Origin: Chrysochromulina tobinii
Taxonomy: Eukaryota > Haptophyta > Prymnesiales > Chrysochromulinaceae
Direction: 5' to 3'
Length of the DNA: 38,725 nt
Assembly (NCBI GenBank): GCA_001275005.1
Contig: JWZX01001689.1
Location: 1 to 38,725, forward strand
In this document: one piece after another, positions 1-9,158 of the stretch
Layout of the letters: every line of letters begins with the position of its first letter
Numbering within the stretch: position 1 is the first letter of the stretch
Notes under the pieces: model-generated
Told to the model about the DNA's origin: nothing
The model's database searches: none
The model's input: the letters and a program-made list of their open reading frames with translations, nothing else
Translations under genes and position numbers: made by a program

Positions 1-152
1 CAGCCGCGCCCGCCGTGCCCGGCAACGGCCGGGCCGGCGGCGGGCGCATCACGCAGCCCCTCGAGCAGGCTGCGGGGGTGTATTTTGGAGGCTTCGGTCC
101 CATAAGGGAGGAGGCTGACATTTATGAGAGCGGCTTTGGTGGCGGCGAGGGA

Positions 153-203
<51 letters not shown>

Positions 204-1109
204 GGGCCGGTCGTGAGCGGCTTCACGCGTGAGCAGCAGCTCTCGCGCCTGCTCGACTGGGAGCGGGAACGCGCTCGGGAGCGTGATCGGGAACGTGAGC
301 GCGAGCGCGCGCGCGAGCGGGAGCGCGAGGAGATGCGCGTGCGCGAGCTTGAGCGCTGGGCGCAGCGCGAAAAGGAAGTGGAGCAGCGTGTGCGTGAGGA
401 AGAGGCGCAGCGGCGGCACATGTTCGAGAAGAATCTCGCCGACGAGATCTCGTCCCTTCGGGATGACTTCGCTGCACGGCAGCGCCAACTGCTTCAGCAA
501 GTCGAGCTCACCCTCGCGCGCGTGCGCGTGCAACAGCCGCCGCCGCCGCCGCCCAGAGCCTGGGCGAGCCCCAGCCTGGGCGGCGGGGGCGGCCGGGGCG
601 GTGGCGGCGTCGGCGGCTTGCCGCCAGTGAAGGCCAACAGCTGGACCGGCCCGCCAGGCGTGGCGCGGTTGCCGCTGTCGAGCCTGAGCGGTGCGGGCTA
701 CGCCCGAGAGGGCGCCCGTGACCCTCTTGACCTGTACCTCGACGGTGCGCTGCTGCAACTCGAGCCGAGCTTCGCGGGTGTGGGCGGCGAGGCTGCTGCG
801 GGCTTGGGGGCAAGCACTATGGTGCCGGCGGCCGCCTACGCCGAGGCTGCGAGGCTGCGGGACGAGGCGCGCCAACAGGCACTCCTTCAAAACGAAGAGG
901 TGCTCCGACGGCTCGCGTACCTCGAGGAGCAAGTGAGCAACGCCTCCGAGAAGCTCGAGAAGCCGAGCGCCGTCGCGAGCGCGCCCGGCGCCGAGCCGAC
1001 GGCGTTGCTCGAGTCGCCCGCGCCCGCCGCGGCCGCCGAGGACGACGAGTACTTCGATGCGTTACTCGACGAGTTCCTGAGCCGTGGCGCAGATCTGCGA
1101 GGTTCGTGA
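1..1109 (+). CDS. Coiled-coil, Gly/Glu/Arg-rich protein, 5' truncated by window edge
   Basis: The reading frame is open from the first bases of the window to a TGA at 1107-1109 and no in-frame ATG marks a start, so this is the C-terminal part (about 368 residues) of a longer protein. In order it shows a short unique stretch (VYFGGFGPIREEADIYESGF), a poly-glycine run coded by GGC repeats, a highly charged ER/RE-repeat segment that should form a long helix or coiled coil, a Pro/Gly-rich linker, and a second helical segment near the C-terminus (about residues 270-325) followed by an acidic tail. I recognise no enzymatic domain. A structural or scaffold role is possible but is only inferred from composition. 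COG4 follows on the same strand after about 260 bp. Confidence 0.6.
149..203 (+). repeat. (GGC)n microsatellite coding poly-Gly
   Basis: Near-perfect GGC trinucleotide run, interrupted by GAG codons at its ends, inside the first gene. It encodes about 15-17 consecutive glycines and is likely to vary in length between strains. Confidence 0.9.
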
Positions 1110-1255
1110 TCCGAGGCTCGACAGGGCGACGGCGCGCAGTTTGGACTCGCGACTGCACGACAGGCACGGGGCAGCGCGGCGCACTATCTGTAACTGTGGG
1201 ACTGTGCGTGTCGGGGAGATAGGAGATACAGTGTAGTTGCACCATTCCGTCATTC

Positions 1256-1292
1256 ACAGTCAATTGTTATAGGTCGACACCTAGGACACCGG
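1256..1292 (+). promoter_or_regulatory. 37-bp upstream element of COG4 shared with the 6764-6800 site
   Basis: This stretch lies about 80-117 bp before the COG4 ATG. It aligns without gaps to 6764-6800, upstream of the methyltransferase gene, with 29 of 37 bases identical by eye. Both copies share an ACAGYCAAT-like start, a TTATA core, TCGACACC and GACACCGG, and both are followed by GCGTACATAC. Position and conservation suggest a core promoter or 5' leader element; function is inferred. Confidence 0.4.
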
Positions 1293-1372
1293 TCCGGCGT
1301 ACGGCGTACATACATTCACACCGAACTTACAACTTGAACTTCGCGGCGCGAGAGGCGAGACAGAGCGTGTCA

Positions 1373-4024
1373 ATGGAGAAGGTGAACGCCACTTTGGCCG
1401 TCCCCATCGGTCCAAGACTGTCGGAGTACCTCGAGTCAAAGGCCCAAGACTGGAAGGTGGAGGATATCCCCGACGACGTGCTCCGCCATCGCCTCGTGCT
1501 CTCCGTCGAGGATTTTTGCAGGGCCCACATTGCGGAGACGTTTTCCATAGTAGCGGAGGATGCGCTCATAGATCGGGTGCTCGCGGGAGACGACGTTCGC
1601 GAAGATTCGCTCGACGCTGTTCTCAATACGTTCGATGCTCGCGAGGTGGCGCTCGGTGCGCGGCTGACAAAGCTGCGCTCTGAGAGTGAGGCCGCGGCAT
1701 CGGCAGCGCTGCCGGCTCTCCGCGAGCGCGGCGTGCAGCTCCACAAGACGAACGACGAGCTCAACACGCTCGCCAAGGACATCGGCGCCGCGTCCAGGAG
1801 GGCGACGAGCTCGACGGCGGAGCTGCGCGACTTGTACGAGGCGCGCGAGAAGGTGCTCGAGGCGCGGCGCATGGTCGAAGAGCTGCTGAACCTCGAGGAG
1901 TGCGTCGCGTTCGTCGAGGTGGCGCTGAAGCGCGGCGACTACGCCGCGGCCGTGGGGCGCGTCGCGCCGCTCGCGCGCGCCATCGAGGAGACCGCCGACG
2001 AGCCAGGCGGCCCAAAAAAGGAAGGCGACCCAAAGAAGGAGAACAAGGAAGGCGAGCGCGCGGCCGAGGTGGTCAGGTCGCTGCGCCGGCGCGTGAGCGA
2101 CGAGCTGGCGCGCATGGCCGCAACGGATGCCGAGCCGGCGGCCGTGTGTGGCCTGGCGAAGCTCATGGGGCCCCTCGGGTGTGCGGATGAAGGCCACGCC
2201 GCACTGCTGAGCTACTGCATGCGGAAGCTCGATGCCGCCGCGGTGGAGACAGCGGAGGTCACGCCGCCGGGGCAGGCACAGGCGCAGGCAACGGCCGCCT
2301 CCTCCGCGCTGACGAGTGCGCCGGCGGCGCTCGGTCGTGTGCTCCAGCGCTGCGCGGCCTTGCTCGAGGCGTGCGACAGCGCGCTAGACGAGAGCATGGG
2401 TGGACGAGACGCACGATTGCTTCTCGCATCGTCGGTGCGCGCCAAGTGCGTCGCGCTCGGCAGCACTCTCGGTGCCCGGTACAACGCGGCGGCGTCGCTC
2501 AAGACACTCACCGACGATGCGAGCCGGCGGCTGCAGCAGGCCACGAGCACGGCCGCCGCCGCGGCCGCGAGCGGCACTGCCGTGGTCGAACCGAGTGACC
2601 CTGAGGGCGAGCGGGCGGCGCAGGCAGCTGAGCCGTTGGTCGAGGGGCTCGTCGCGATGCTACGCGGCGTGACCCAATGGGATGCGTACATGCGAGGTAA
2701 GACGGGCGGCGATGGGAACGGCGCGGGCGAGAGCCTGCGCCACGCGGCCCCCTTTGCCGAGATGGCGCGCGCCGCCATCACACTCAGTCATTTGCTCGCC
2801 GCCGTCGCCGCCGCGCGCGCGGTGCGCACATATGTGGCCAAGTCGGCGGCGAGCGAGGCGGAGGGTGCGTCCGGCGACCAGGACGGCGCGGCGGCCGCCG
2901 ATACGGCGGCGCTGAGCGAGCTGGTCGACTCGACGTTCTACGTGGCCCAGATGTCGCTGCGGCGCGCGTCACACACGTGCGACGCCGCCATTGCATGCGC
3001 GGCGGCCCGCAACGCGGCTGGGGTGCTCACGCAGACGCTGCTCGGCTATTTGCAGAGCCGGCTCGGCCACCTGCAGAGCCTCTCGTCGAAGCTCGCGGGC
3101 GCCGTCGATGTCATCTCGATGTCATCTCGATGCCATCTCGATGCCATCTCGAGCACCGCGCTCGGCTCGGTGCTTGAGATGACCTCCGGCGCCGTCTCGA
3201 GCGCAGCCGACGACGCCGCGGCGCTCGCGGGCTCTCTTGGCGGCGGTCGGCTCGCCGAAGCGGCGCTCGGCACGGCGCTCGTCAGCGTGTCCGCCGCGGG
3301 CGCCACCCGACAGCTCACGCTGCTGCGCACCCTCTCCGCGCTCACCACGTGCATCGCGTACACGCCGCGCCTCTGGGCGCAGGCCGCGGACGATTTCAGG
3401 CGCTCGCTGCCGCCAGCGGCGCTCGGCGCGGCGCAGGCCCAGCTCAACGAGGCGGCGGCGGTGCAGCAGGCCTTCGAGGCAGCGCGCGATGCGGGACTCG
3501 CCCAACTCTCCCGACCCATGCTCGGCCGGCTGCAGAAGCGCATCGACGTGTTTGGCAGCGCGAGCTACGTGCTGCAGAGCGATGCCTCGTTTGCCAAGGC
3601 CGAGGCGGATTCATTCGTCACTGGCCTCATCTCCGAGCTCGAGCTCCTACTGCGTCCACTCGCGCCCGCGCTCATCGAGGACGCGCGCGACGCACTGCTG
3701 CTGCAGCTCGTCGCGGCCCTCGCTGGGCGGCTCGAGACCTTGGTGCTCGCCAAGCGCTTCGATCAGCTGGGCGCTCTGCAGCTCGACCGCGAGCTGCGAG
3801 CGATCACGAAGCGGCTGGGCGAGCTGACGAGCCGCTCCGTGCGCGAGAAGCTCGCGCGGCTCACGCAGATGGCCACGCTGCTCAACCTCGAGACCGAGGC
3901 CGAGGCCGCCGAGTTGTGGGCTGAGCACGGATCCGGCTGGCGGGTGACCAAGGCGGAGGCCAAGAGCGTCCTCGCGCTGCGCGTCGACTTCCGCAAGGAG
4001 GTGATCAATAGTGGACGCTGGTGA
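1373..4024 (+). CDS. COG4: Conserved oligomeric Golgi complex subunit 4
   Basis: Predicted 883-residue COG4, a subunit of the COG tether that captures retrograde vesicles at the Golgi. The best evidence is the C-terminus, which matches the family closely: a stretch ending in REKLARLTQMATLLNLE, then WRVTKAEAKSVLALRVDFR, the hallmark end of animal COG4. The N-terminal third has the expected helical layout (EAREKVLEARRMVEELLNLEECV and CVAFVEVALKRGDYAAAVGR). The frame is open upstream from 1334, but the first ATG is at 1373 (gtcaATGg, good context). It is longer than human COG4 (about 785 aa) because of Ala/Gly/Glu-rich insertions, including a lysine-rich linker near residue 215-235 and an Ala-rich one near 410. 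No intron is needed, although an 11-bp tandem array at 3105-3148 is odd inside coding sequence. Confidence 0.92.
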   Translation: MEKVNATLAVPIGPRLSEYLESKAQDWKVEDIPDDVLRHRLVLSVEDFCRAHIAETFSIVAEDALIDRVLAGDDVREDSLDAVLNTFDAREVALGARLTKLRSESEAAASAALPALRERGVQLHKTNDELNTLAKDIGAASRRATSSTAELRDLYEAREKVLEARRMVEELLNLEECVAFVEVALKRGDYAAAVGRVAPLARAIEETADEPGGPKKEGDPKKENKEGERAAEVVRSLRRRVSDELARMAATDAEPAAVCGLAKLMGPLGCADEGHAALLSYCMRKLDAAAVETAEVTPPGQAQAQATAASSALTSAPAALGRVLQRCAALLEACDSALDESMGGRDARLLLASSVRAKCVALGSTLGARYNAAASLKTLTDDASRRLQQATSTAAAAAASGTAVVEPSDPEGERAAQAAEPLVEGLVAMLRGVTQWDAYMRGKTGGDGNGAGESLRHAAPFAEMARAAITLSHLLAAVAAARAVRTYVAKSAASEAEGASGDQDGAAAADTAALSELVDSTFYVAQMSLRRASHTCDAAIACAAARNAAGVLTQTLLGYLQSRLGHLQSLSSKLAGAVDVISMSSRCHLDAISSTALGSVLEMTSGAVSSAADDAAALAGSLGGGRLAEAALGTALVSVSAAGATRQLTLLRTLSALTTCIAYTPRLWAQAADDFRRSLPPAALGAAQAQLNEAAAVQQAFEAARDAGLAQLSRPMLGRLQKRIDVFGSASYVLQSDASFAKAEADSFVTGLISELELLLRPLAPALIEDARDALLLQLVAALAGRLETLVLAKRFDQLGALQLDRELRAITKRLGELTSRSVREKLARLTQMATLLNLETEAEAAELWAEHGSGWRVTKAEAKSVLALRVDFRKEVINSGRW
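3105..3148 (+). repeat. 11-bp tandem repeat x4 inside COG4
   Basis: Four copies of an 11-bp unit (tcgatgtcatc twice, then tcgatgccatc twice). Because 11 is not a multiple of 3, the four copies are read in different frames, giving VISMSSRCHLDAISS. A 9-bp direct repeat GGCGCCGTC brackets the array at 3098-3106 and 3188-3196, exactly 90 bp apart. A 75-bp GT-AG stretch (3104-3178) could be removed in frame, but its donor is weak and I do not call it an intron. Confidence 0.85.
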
Positions 4025-4410
4025 GAGGCGTGCTGCGGCTCGGGATGGTTTTGTTTTGGCGCGGGCGTGGAACCGGAAATACCACGCGAGGCGTAAGTAA
4101 GTATCTAAGGCGACGATGGCGATCGCGCGATTCCCCGATTGGCGGTCCCGTGAGAGTGACGGTAGTCTTCTTGGTGCGGAATCCAATCCCCTGCACTCTT
4201 TTCGGCGGATCAAGATTGAGAAGTGGATCTTTCATTAACGCCTCACCGCGGGAGGGCTGCAGGCTGGAGATACAATCTCTAGGATTCTCTCTCTATTCGG
4301 ACAGGAGCCCGCGCACTCTGCAACGTCACACTGCAGCGCATCGTTCCCTTCGTGCTTCCGGCACCAGCTTCCGGCACAAGCCTCGTGCCCGCATCGCTTT
4401 GCCAAGCTGC

Positions 4411-5601
4411 ATGAAGACTGCAGCCGAAGCTTACCACCTCTGCGCCGAGAGAGGCGCTTCGCTCTGCAAAGCTCCCTCATGGATCCTGGTGTTGCAGTCA
4501 ACCGTGAGCCCGCCCACTCTCGAATCCGCGCCTCTCACACGCGCTTGCCATGCATTTCTCTTTCGCTACCCGTTGAGACCGTGCGCGCCTTCGGCCAGCT
4601 CTGGGCACCGTGACCCCATATCTCAGCACTCATCCCTGCGTTTTCGTGTCTGGTGATCTCAGTTGGCTGGCTGCTATATCGGCATGGGTGGCCTTCTGTC
4701 GGTCACGGTCGCAGGCGGTGCAAACCAACTCGCAATCGACAACCCATCTCTTCGGAGCTTCATCATCGCGATTCTGTTCCCGATCAACCTCGTCATCATC
4801 ACCGTGACTGGCGGCCTGCTCTTCACGGGCGCCACATTTACCACCCCGGCGGCATGGCTCGAGGGCAAGGCGAATCTCGTGAACGTATTCCGAGTCATCG
4901 GACTTGCATGGTGCGGCAACATGATCGGAGGCATCCTCTTCGCGCTCCTCGTGCACTGGTGCGGCCTCCTGGTCGAAACGGGCCCCGGCACTGTCCCAGT
5001 CGCAACCGCCGCTGGAAAATTGTTCCTGAGCATCACGAAGAGAAAGATCAGCTTGGGCTGGAGCAAGGTTGTCGCCCGCGGCATCGGCTGCAACTGGCTC
5101 GTCTGCATGGCTGTCTACTTAGCATCGATGAGTGACGACTTTATTGGCAAGTTTCTCTCCGTCTACATGTGCATCTCGGCCTTCATCGCTTGCGGCTTCG
5201 AGCACTACCCAGCTAACGCCTTCACGTTCCCCTGCGGCGTCATCGTCGCGAAGGAAACTGGCGAATACGACACGTACGGAAACGCCGCGCTGTACGGCAC
5301 GGACAACGCGATGGAGTTCGACGTCATCTGGAACAATATTGTGCCGTCATCGATCGGTAACTGGCTCCCCGGCACGTTCATCATGGCGCTCGGCCTCTCC
5401 ACCATCTTTGGCAGCATGTTCAAGAAAGTCGACCGCTTCCTCAATCTCAACCATTGCTCAACCATTTTGCACCCAAAGAAGGCGGACACGGACCTAGAGA
5501 GCGACGCGAAGTCGAAGGTGGAGGTGGTCGAGTCGAAGGTGCCGAATGTTATCAGCTACGCGACTCCCACGCAAATCGTCGTGACTCCCATGCGTGGATG
5601 A
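4411..5601 (+). CDS. Formate/nitrite transporter (FNT/NAR1) family channel, two exons
   Basis: Membrane channel of the FNT family, which moves small monovalent anions such as formate or nitrite. Exon 1 (4411-4503) encodes MKTAAEAYHLCAERGASLCK..., the usual amphipathic N-terminus. Exon 2 (4663-5601) carries the six-helix core. Joining them gives LQST/LAGCYIGMGG, which fits the first FNT helix. Diagnostic segments are CNWLVCMAVYLA and the helix GFEHYPANAF, whose histidine (about residue 212) corresponds to the central pore histidine of FocA, then NIVPSSIGNWLPG. Predicted length is 343 aa with a hydrophilic C-terminal tail from about 290. The ATG at 4411 is a reasonable start, but the frame is open further upstream, so a longer N-terminus or another exon is possible. 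In algae the family includes NAR1 nitrite transporters; substrate and membrane are not shown here. Confidence 0.88.
4504..4662 (+). other. Spliceosomal intron in the FNT gene (159 bp)
   Basis: Donor GTGAGC directly follows codon ACC. Acceptor gatctcAG directly precedes TTG GCT GGC. Removal restores an uninterrupted FNT N-terminus in phase 0. Confidence 0.85.
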
Positions 5602-6643
5602 CCACTCGTCGCTGTCGATATCCCAGCAACAGTTCGGGACGACAGTGCGACAGCAGACCATCGCGACTGATCTGGATGGCGGATCTGGATGACGGATCGG
5701 TATTTCCAGCACAGACTCTCTTCCTCAGCTACCTTCTTCTGGGGCGGAATTGCGTGAAGCAAATCAAGGGTAGCGCATGATGGAGCGCCGAGAAACTCTT
5801 CTCCGGCGGTCCGGCGCTCTCCAGGACATGTCCGATCGGTGGAATTTAGATCCATTGGGGACGCGGCGGCTCCGGCAGGAAGGGGTTAGACTATCGGAGC
5901 GATACTCGGAGCGAGGTGAATGTGGAGGAGGAGCTGGAGAGGATGCGGGAAATCGGAGGTCAAAGCGTACCATTAGAAGGTACAGGTGACCTCTGATCAT
6001 GATGGTCGAGAAGACCGGGACCATGACCATGGCTGACACTTGGGTCTAACCCGTAATGCGAGTAATAGGGCGCATGGAAGGAATAAGAGCAACCATGCTG
6101 GCGCGACGCCCACGGCCCGGAGCCGCCCTGGGCGAGCCGCGAGTCCCCAAGTGCCAAGAGGCAAGAGCCCGATCGGCCCCGCCGGATGCGGCCGGGACAT
6201 GGGCCGGGGGACGGGACTCGGGAGGATGCTTGGGACGCGCGCGGGATACATATTGGATATGCGCAATACCCGCATTACAGGAATTCTCAGAAGAGCACGC
6301 TTTTTCTTCTTGACACTTGACCCTTAAAAGGCCCTGGACTCCAATGAATTCCGGACTCTCGAGATACGAGAACCCGAGAACGCTGATCGCGCCGTGACCG
6401 GGAACCTGACCGAACTGACCCGGAACGCAGTTTCGCAGACTTCACCACAAAGGCACAATAAGAAGTAATTCCTAGGTGGGGACGAATCAGGGTGGGGGAA
6501 GGGAAATACAAGGTGAGGGCTTCTGTCTTCTTTTCGAGCGTCAAACAGTACGAAGTGTCCATATATAGCATATTGGTTCCTTCACGCAACATAAGATTTA
6601 ATCATTGGACATTGCTCCGGCTCAGTTTCACAGCCAATGGTTT

Positions 6644-6758
6644 CAAGTCAAGTCAAGTCTGTTACAGAAACAACAGACAAGTTCATACGGAAGCCTATCG
6701 AATGTGCTCCGGAAGCCAGCAGGGGAGTTGACTTGACTTGACTTGACATGACATGACT
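6644..6758. repeat. Inverted pair of (CAAGT)n / (ACTTG)n arrays
   Basis: Three CAAGT units at 6644-6659 are the reverse complement of the ACTTG run at 6728-6758. At least 16 bp can pair perfectly, leaving a loop of about 70 bp. The same pentanucleotide recurs at 8626-8656, 26522-26531 and, as a long array, at 31887-31997. Confidence 0.8.
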
Positions 6759-6760
6759 GT

Positions 6761-6800
6761 TTAACAGCCAATGTTTATAACTCGACACCCGAGACACCGG
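6761..6800 (+). promoter_or_regulatory. CCAAT/TATA-like upstream element of the methyltransferase gene
   Basis: The sequence runs ttaacagCCAATgtTTATAA then TCGACACC and GACACCGG. It lies about 65-105 bp before the ATG at 6865 and is the partner of 1256-1292. A CCAAT box followed by TTATAA is promoter-like, but no transcript start can be seen from sequence. Confidence 0.45.
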
Positions 6801-6864
6801 ACATGCGTACATACGTGTGAGTGTGTGTGAATGTGAACTTCTAACACTCACGAGGGGGTCGCCC

Positions 6865-8469
6865 ATGGACGCAATCGCACATAATATGTTGTCCTCAGTG
6901 TCGGCCTTCGCTTGTGGAGCAGCGCGCGCATCTACGACTCGACGAAGCACGTTGCGTACACCACAAATGAGGCTGCGCGCTTGCTTGCTATTCATCCTGT
7001 CCGTGCAGAGCAGTGCAGAGGACTCAACGCAACAGCACTGCCCAGAACCTCTACCTTTTCAGCCTGCTCCTTCTGGCTACTCTCTGCAACATCCCTGGCG
7101 CCAACACGCTGCGGCAGTATCGCCCGCTCCCTCTGGTACTGACAGGATGGACAGGAACGATAGGAATGACAGGTCAATGTTCGGGAGTCTCATGAGCTTC
7201 GTTCAGGGATCAAGTGGACCGGCACGTCTTCACAATCCTGGTCGCATGTACTTGTCCTTGCTCAAGACAGTGCTCACTGGCGGCATCACAGCCAATCTTC
7301 CCGAGCCATGGCGAAATGCGGAGACCGGGCGGAGGCATAATGGTGGCTGCGACGTGGTGAAGGATACCACCTGTACTTTGTCGTGGGATGGATGGGCACG
7401 GCTAACGGCCTTGGAGCCCGTGGTTGAACAGATCCTTCACGAGCGTGTGGAAGGTGACTTTGCGGAGGTGGGAGTTCTCAAAGGCGGGATCACCATGTTT
7501 TTGCAGGGCATGCTGCTGGTGCACGCGCAAGAGACGGTTCGCAACATTTGGGTGGTGGACTCGTTCGAAGGGATGGGTTCCAAAGAGCAATTAGAGCGCG
7601 AGGCCAACGCTCTGAATCACGACGTACGAGCAAGGCCACGAGGCGCAGCCCAGCGTAGTGAAGTTGAGTTGTGGGCAGGCGGACTGAAGCTGACGGACAA
7701 CGACGGAGCCTCGGTGCGGGATCGTTTCTTAAGGCATGACCTACTAAGGCCAAACGTGAAGATTTTGCAAGGGAGGGTGAGCGACGTGTTGACCAAAAGT
7801 TGCCAGCCTATCCGCAAGCTCGCCCTGTTGCGCATCGATGTGGATGTTTATGCTGCAACCTATCACACCCTTGTTCAACTGTACCCGACTCTCTCACGTG
7901 GCGGCTTTGTACTCTTTGACGATGTGAAGCTCGCTTACGCGTGCAAGGCTATGGCCGACTTCCGCAAGCAGTTCAACGTCACGGCTCCAATCCGTGCGCT
8001 TTCGGGCACTGTGGACCGACAGGTGTATTGGAGGAAAGGGGAAGGGCTAGGTGCCGAGCAGTACCTTCACCAAGGCCTTCGACGCCTTGGAGACAGCACC
8101 ACGCGGTTTGTGTCGGATGACGCGATTTGCCAGCGGATCTCGCTGGAAAGGCTGGAGGAAAAGAAGAGGCAGAAAAAGTCCAGCCTTGATCGAATATCAA
8201 AGGCGCAGGCGGCGCAGGCGGCGCAGGCGGCAGCCAAGGGCCTCGCTGAGGCGCCGAAGCCCCCGAATGTGCCGCACCTACAGCAACAGACATTTGAACA
8301 GCGGCAACAGCAACCACCGCAACGGCAAGCCCACCCTGGGGACCCCATGGCGGAGGCGTTGGCGAGGAAGGCAGCGAGGGCGAAGGATAAGGAGAAGTTG
8401 GGTGCGTTGCGCATTCGGCGTCCGGAAGGTGGGGGACCAGCGACCGGTCCAGGACCGGTCGTGATCTGA
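6865..8469 (+). CDS. TylF/MycF-like (macrocin O-methyltransferase family) protein, possibly secretory
   Basis: S-adenosylmethionine-dependent O-methyltransferase of the TylF/MycF family, whose known members methylate sugar hydroxyls. Visible motifs: NPGRMYLSLLKTVLTGGI (family entry motif), EGDFAEVGVLKGG (SAM-binding motif I, about residue 195), IWVVDSFEGM (about 230), and LLRIDVDVYAATYHTLVQLYP followed by GGFVLFDDV (about 322-355), the acidic metal/substrate region of the family. The ATG at 6865 gives 534 aa. An in-frame ATG at 6967 begins MRLRACLLFILSVQSSAED, a good signal peptide or anchor, so that start would send the enzyme into the secretory pathway. The C-terminal ~130 residues are Ala/Gln/Pro-rich and low complexity. 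Substrate is unknown; sugar or polysaccharide O-methylation is inferred from the family. Confidence 0.82.
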   Translation: MDAIAHNMLSSVSAFACGAARASTTRRSTLRTPQMRLRACLLFILSVQSSAEDSTQQHCPEPLPFQPAPSGYSLQHPWRQHAAAVSPAPSGTDRMDRNDRNDRSMFGSLMSFVQGSSGPARLHNPGRMYLSLLKTVLTGGITANLPEPWRNAETGRRHNGGCDVVKDTTCTLSWDGWARLTALEPVVEQILHERVEGDFAEVGVLKGGITMFLQGMLLVHAQETVRNIWVVDSFEGMGSKEQLEREANALNHDVRARPRGAAQRSEVELWAGGLKLTDNDGASVRDRFLRHDLLRPNVKILQGRVSDVLTKSCQPIRKLALLRIDVDVYAATYHTLVQLYPTLSRGGFVLFDDVKLAYACKAMADFRKQFNVTAPIRALSGTVDRQVYWRKGEGLGAEQYLHQGLRRLGDSTTRFVSDDAICQRISLERLEEKKRQKKSSLDRISKAQAAQAAQAAAKGLAEAPKPPNVPHLQQQTFEQRQQQPPQRQAHPGDPMAEALARKAARAKDKEKLGALRIRRPEGGGPATGPGPVVI

Positions 8470-9158
8470 ATGCGTCCGCGCGTATGTGGGTTGTGGGCGC
8501 CTGAGAGGCGGTGATGGCGGAGAGGCTCAGGCGCGCGGCGATGGCTCTGCACCGGTCTCACGGACTCTGTGTACATAAAACTCGCAGCTCTCAGGAACGA
8601 GGAAGCCTGTCGAAATTGTGCTCCGGCTTGACTTGAGTCTTGACTTGACTTGACACTAGTTACAAGAACACGGGGCACGCACACGGGATCCATACGGGAT
8701 CCACAGACCACACGGACCGGGACGCGGGAGTCACGGGACAAACCCGAAACCGGGACTATCTTCCGGTACCCGGAGGGTATAGACTATAGTCTGGCAAGGC
8801 GGACTCGCGGGACCGAGGGGAGGTGCGGAGCCTAGGAGCCGTCCTCTGAGACCGTGGTGTGCCCTGGTGGTGTGGTGAGCGCGGGCGGGGGGGGCGCGCC
8901 GAAACTGACTGACTGGCTCTTCGCGGGAAGCACCTCGATAAAAAAGGATAAAGGAGAAGCTAAGGAGTGGTGGCACCCGGACTTGGCCAAGTCCGGGTTA
9001 CGGGGTTACGCACTTGTGCCGGATTGAGGTCCGAGTTGCGCACTGACCTCGATAAAAAGAGGTGCGCTAGACGACCGAAGTGAAACCACACTGTGGACGT
9101 GTTTCTGATCAGAACGGAAGAGGCAAACTTTTCACCCGCGCGGAAAAGAGGGACGCAA
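8470..9158. other. Intergenic region with palindromes and short repeats
   Basis: No supported gene. It contains a broken ACTTG run (8626-8656), a 12-bp palindrome AGACTATAGTCT (8781-8792), a 24-bp perfect palindrome (8975-8998), and a 13-bp direct repeat ACCTCGATAAAAA at 8932-8944 and 9046-9058. An unseen first exon of the next gene could lie here. Confidence 0.55.
8975..8998. repeat. 24-bp perfect palindrome
   Basis: The half-site ACCCGGACTTGG is followed at once by its exact reverse complement, giving a spacer-free palindrome centred between 8986 and 8987. Confidence 0.9.

Larger units (their letters stand above)
5602..6864. other. Intergenic region without a supported gene
   Basis: Only short, compositionally odd reading frames are present and none resembles a protein I know. 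It is less GC-rich than the flanking genes. Near its right end it holds an inverted pair of CAAGT/ACTTG arrays (6644-6659 and 6728-6758) and the upstream element at 6761-6800. Confidence 0.6.

Noticed and set aside
1436-2197. 253-codon minus-strand frame antisense to COG4
   Set aside because: It is the antisense reading of the COG4 gene; high GC removes stops from the opposite strand.
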